Virus record (IMG/VR): IMGVR_UViG_3300044646_001461
Span: 1 to 36,895 of that record
Reading direction: 5' to 3' (one strand)
Length of the DNA stretch: 36,895 nucleotides
Source of the DNA: a virus
The notes beneath the pieces were generated by a model, which made no database searches, had not been told where the DNA came from, and worked only from the letters and a program-made list of their open reading frames with translations. Shown one piece after another: positions 36,443-36,895 of this stretch. How positions within the stretch are numbered: position 1 is the first letter of the stretch; each line of letters begins with the position of its first letter. Position numbers and translations under genes: made by a program.

Positions 36443-36684
36443 AATTCACTTTCAAAAGTTCGCGCCTTCACGATCAACCGCCTGGCATTTTCCATGAGGT
36501 CGAAGAAAACTTCCTGCTCGCCGATGTCTCGGGTGTATTCCGGTGGTTTCACATAGGTGAGGATGGCGCGGAGGTTGGCGGCCAGCTCGACTGAGAGTTT
36601 GCAACAATGTGCAACTCCAGGGTGATCCTGCCACTCGCGGTGACAGGCGGGACAGGCTATCGCTGAATCAGATACTATTGACAT
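36439..36684 (-). CDS. Small Cys/His-rich protein (81 aa)
   Basis: The product has CPACHREWQDHPGVAHCC (residues 11-28), a likely zinc finger, followed by a helical region (KLSVELAANLRAILTYVK) and FFDLMENARRLIVKARTF. ATGA overlaps the downstream gene. It is the first of the small-gene run between the origin-crossing HTH gene and the terminase. Confidence 0.65.
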   Translation of the reverse strand: MSIVSDSAIACPACHREWQDHPGVAHCCKLSVELAANLRAILTYVKPPEYTRDIGEQEVFFDLMENARRLIVKARTFESEL

Positions 36685-36768
36685 ATTTATGGGTGTTGTA
36701 TGGGGTTAAAGGGTGAAAGCGCGTGTCCGTCGCGCCCCGGCTCTGAATCCGTGGTTTGTGGAGACCTG

Positions 36769-36876
36769 TCAGAGGGAGGTCGTTAGTTTTGAGCCATCCG
36801 CGCAAATTCCGTTCAGACTGCGGCCTCCTCGCGTGACTCTCACCGACTGGCACTCACGGCTTACCGATTCGCTCAT
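36769..36876 (-). CDS. 35-aa peptide gene, overlapping the end of the origin-crossing HTH gene
   Basis: ATG 36876 lies in an ATGA overlap with the HTH protein's stop (36875-36873), assuming circular joining. The peptide is MSESVSRECQSVRVTRGGRS plus NGICADGSKLTTSL-like tail. Another open frame (36668-36853) overlaps it in a different frame; neither has homology that can be judged by eye. The overlap is the only support. Confidence 0.4.
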   Translation of the reverse strand: MSESVSRECQSVRVTRGGRSLNGICADGSKLTTSL

Positions 36877-36895
36877 CGCAAAAGACTTAGCTCGA

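Noticed and set aside
36668-36853. A 61-codon frame at the right end
   Set aside because: It overlaps the better-supported 81-aa gene by 17 bases in another frame and lacks the ATGA junction seen elsewhere; the 35-aa frame at 36769-36876 fits the pattern better, though neither is proven.
1-36895. CRISPR arrays, insertion sequences and rRNA genes
   Set aside because: No regularly spaced repeats, transposase, terminal inverted repeats of IS type or rRNA-like sequence were noticed on either strand.

Overview
The window is best read as a complete, circular (or circularly permuted) genome of a temperate, podovirus-like tailed phage of about 36.9 kb with high GC. The evidence is a full late set (terminase large subunit, portal, SU10-type major capsid protein, scaffold, stabilisation/hub protein, fibres, giant internal virion proteins, lysis cassette), a tyrosine integrase beside the 3' half of a tRNA-Arg(ACG) gene that has no 5' half (so an attP, not a host junction), and a minus-strand reading frame that runs off base 1 and, if base 1 is joined to base 36895, stops seven codons later in the same ATGA overlap used throughout the genome. 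The host cannot be named from sequence. A tRNA-Arg(ACG) integration site and few Shine-Dalgarno motifs fit a high-GC Gram-negative, and the intergenic repeats are of a kind scattered through many bacterial chromosomes.

Layout. A control region at 1457-1560 carries a perfect inverted repeat between two divergent ribbon-helix-helix (RHH) regulators. Leftward from it runs a train of very small genes with ATGA overlaps (RHH, 48-aa protein, 35-aa membrane peptide, excisionase-like HTH, HTH protein crossing the junction). It continues on the same strand from the right end: small coiled-coil and Cys-rich proteins (36.9-34.8 kb), terminase, AlpA-like HTH, a small protein with an SSB-like tip, scaffold, capsid, a 66-aa frame containing a tRNA-Met(CAU)-like sequence, portal, a block of fibre/tail genes (27-22.4 kb), the lysis cassette (22.4-21.4 kb), a metallophosphoesterase, hub protein, tail-collar fibre, SET-domain protein and two very large virion proteins (16.2-7.3 kb). 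Rightward run an accessory operon (RHH regulator, membrane protein, PEGA-like lipoprotein, 57-aa membrane protein, DUF932 protein, several unknowns), attP and the integrase, which meets the late operon tail-to-tail at a hairpin near 7.26 kb.

How it works together (inference). The divergent RHH/operator region is the only obvious lysis-lysogeny switch; no CI-like repressor and no DNA polymerase, helicase or primase were recognised. The rightward operon plus integrase looks lysogenic or accessory, and the leftward superoperon is lytic. The most unusual items are the covarying leader hairpin before two unrelated 57-aa genes, the initiator-like tRNA embedded in a reading frame, the phage SET-domain gene and the switch region of very small genes.
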